This document shows, piece after piece, positions 5,504 through 6,204 of a stretch of DNA of 6,204 nt (position 1 is its first letter; every line of letters begins with the position of its first letter). Position numbers and translations under genes: made by a program. Under the pieces are notes generated by a model. It did no database searches and was not told the DNA's origin. It saw nothing but the letters and a program-made list of their open reading frames with translations. This stretch comes from Alphaproteobacteria bacterium (GTDB lineage: Bacteria; Pseudomonadota; Alphaproteobacteria; Rhizobiales; Xanthobacteraceae), in contig VAZU01000336.1 in assembly GCA_005884745.1 (NCBI GenBank), positions 1-6,204 on the forward strand. The letters run 5' to 3'.

Positions 5504-6204
5504 TCACGCCAGAATGACGAACTGGTGCGGCTCGAGCGGCAGGCGCACGTACAGCGTGCCGATTTCCTTGTAGATGCCGCAGCCCGGGTTGAGCAGGTCG
5601 AGCCCGGGCGTCGATGTATCGAACATCGCCTCCCGCATCTGATTATCGCCGCCCTGGCCGGTGAAGCCCTGCTCGGTGCCGTAGTAGATGCAGGGCGTGC
5701 CCAGCGCGCACAGCAGGTAGCCCACGACGGCGATGACCTGAGCGTCCGGCGTCGCATTGGCGATGCGGCCGGAGGAGCGCTGCCAGAACGAATCGTGATT
5801 GTCCGCGAAGGTGACGAGATAGCGGCCGATCTCGCCGCGGGTCAGGGCGCGGTTGCGCTGCGCCTCCAAACGGTCGCAGAGCGCCTGCGGGTCTTTGAGC
5901 CCCTTGATCACCCACTGCAGATCGTACGCCAGGCGGAAATCCAGCGCCGAGTCGAGCCCGAAGAACACCGTCTTGCCGTCATCGTGTCGCGACGTGTTCT
6001 GGCCGATGTAGCGGTCGATCAGCTCGTCATCGGCCGACGCCACTTCCCCGAACAGGAAGAAGCCGCGCTTGCCGAGCGCATAGGCGTATTCCCGGATGTT
6101 GGAGCAGAACTCCGAGCACGCCAGCTCGCCCATGTGCTTCACCGCGTCCACGCGGAATCCGTCGACGTCCGCCTCGCGGATCCAATAGCAATGGACCTTG
6201 CTGA
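5504..6204 (-). CDS. GH13 alpha-amylase family glycoside hydrolase, C-terminal part (5' end outside window), C-terminal domain apparently shortened
   Basis: This enzyme acts on alpha-glucosidic bonds in starch, glycogen or related glucans. The 232 residues in view hold three of the family's conserved regions: region II, DGFRVDAVKH, with the nucleophile Asp at 6148-6146; region III, FFLFGEVAS, with the acid/base Glu at 6046-6044; and region IV, FADNHD, with the stabilising Asp at 5794-5792. CIYYGTEQGF and REAMFD follow, as in family members that act as intracellular or secreted amylases. After NPGCGIYKEI (to 5561) the sequence jumps to GTLYVRLPLEPHQFVILA and stops. That last stretch looks like the final strand of the usual beta domain, so most of that domain seems to be missing in frame. 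The catalytic barrel itself looks intact up to that point. Regions before region II, and any signal peptide, are outside the window. Confidence 0.9.
   Translation of the reverse strand, partial: SKVHCYWIREADVDGFRVDAVKHMGELACSEFCSNIREYAYALGKRGFFLFGEVASADDELIDRYIGQNTSRHDDGKTVFFGLDSALDFRLAYDLQWVIKGLKDPQALCDRLEAQRNRALTRGEIGRYLVTFADNHDSFWQRSSGRIANATPDAQVIAVVGYLLCALGTPCIYYGTEQGFTGQGGDNQMREAMFDTSTPGLDLLNPGCGIYKEIGTLYVRLPLEPHQFVILA

Overview
The window is GC-rich DNA from an alphaproteobacterium, most likely a Hyphomicrobiales member close to Bradyrhizobium, Rhodopseudomonas or Afipia. Three things suggest this: the codon use, the protein families, and two palindromic repeats of types common in those genomes (a GTCATGGCCGGG...TGTCCCGGCCA / GGATGCCCGG...GGGCATGAC pair, and an ACCTCTCCCC-aac-GGGGAGAGGT hairpin). 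The placement is recognition from memory, not a database search.

Positions 1-2770 are read leftwards and look like one transcription unit. In order of transcription it holds a 50-residue basic protein (2770-2618), a PPOX-class putative F420-dependent enzyme of the Rv0121 type (2568-2122), an LLM-class putative F420-dependent oxidoreductase broken by a frameshift (2015-1204), and the CofG part of a deazaflavin (F0) synthase (1220 to beyond base 1). The CofG frame overlaps the end of the LLM gene by 17 bases and stays open through a double palindrome at the left edge. That is where the CofG-CofH linker of a fused FbiC would lie.

Positions 2771-2912 form a divergent promoter region. To its right, read rightwards, are an intact second LLM-class oxidoreductase (2913-3869) and an antibiotic-biosynthesis-monooxygenase (ABM) fold protein (3994-4326). 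Next come a 116-base inverted pair of REP-like palindromes (4356-4471) and a ten-helix DMT/EamA-like membrane protein (4494-5492). The rest, read leftwards from the right edge to 5504, is the C-terminal part of a GH13 alpha-amylase-type glycoside hydrolase, which appears to have lost most of its C-terminal domain by an in-frame deletion.

The coherent theme is coenzyme F420. A gene for making its deazaflavin chromophore sits with three predicted F420 users on both sides of a shared promoter region. The transporter and the amylase look like unrelated neighbours. I see no defence system, CRISPR array, tRNA, rRNA or transposase. The notable features are structural: one frameshift/deletion, one apparent domain deletion, and repeats lying inside or against genes.
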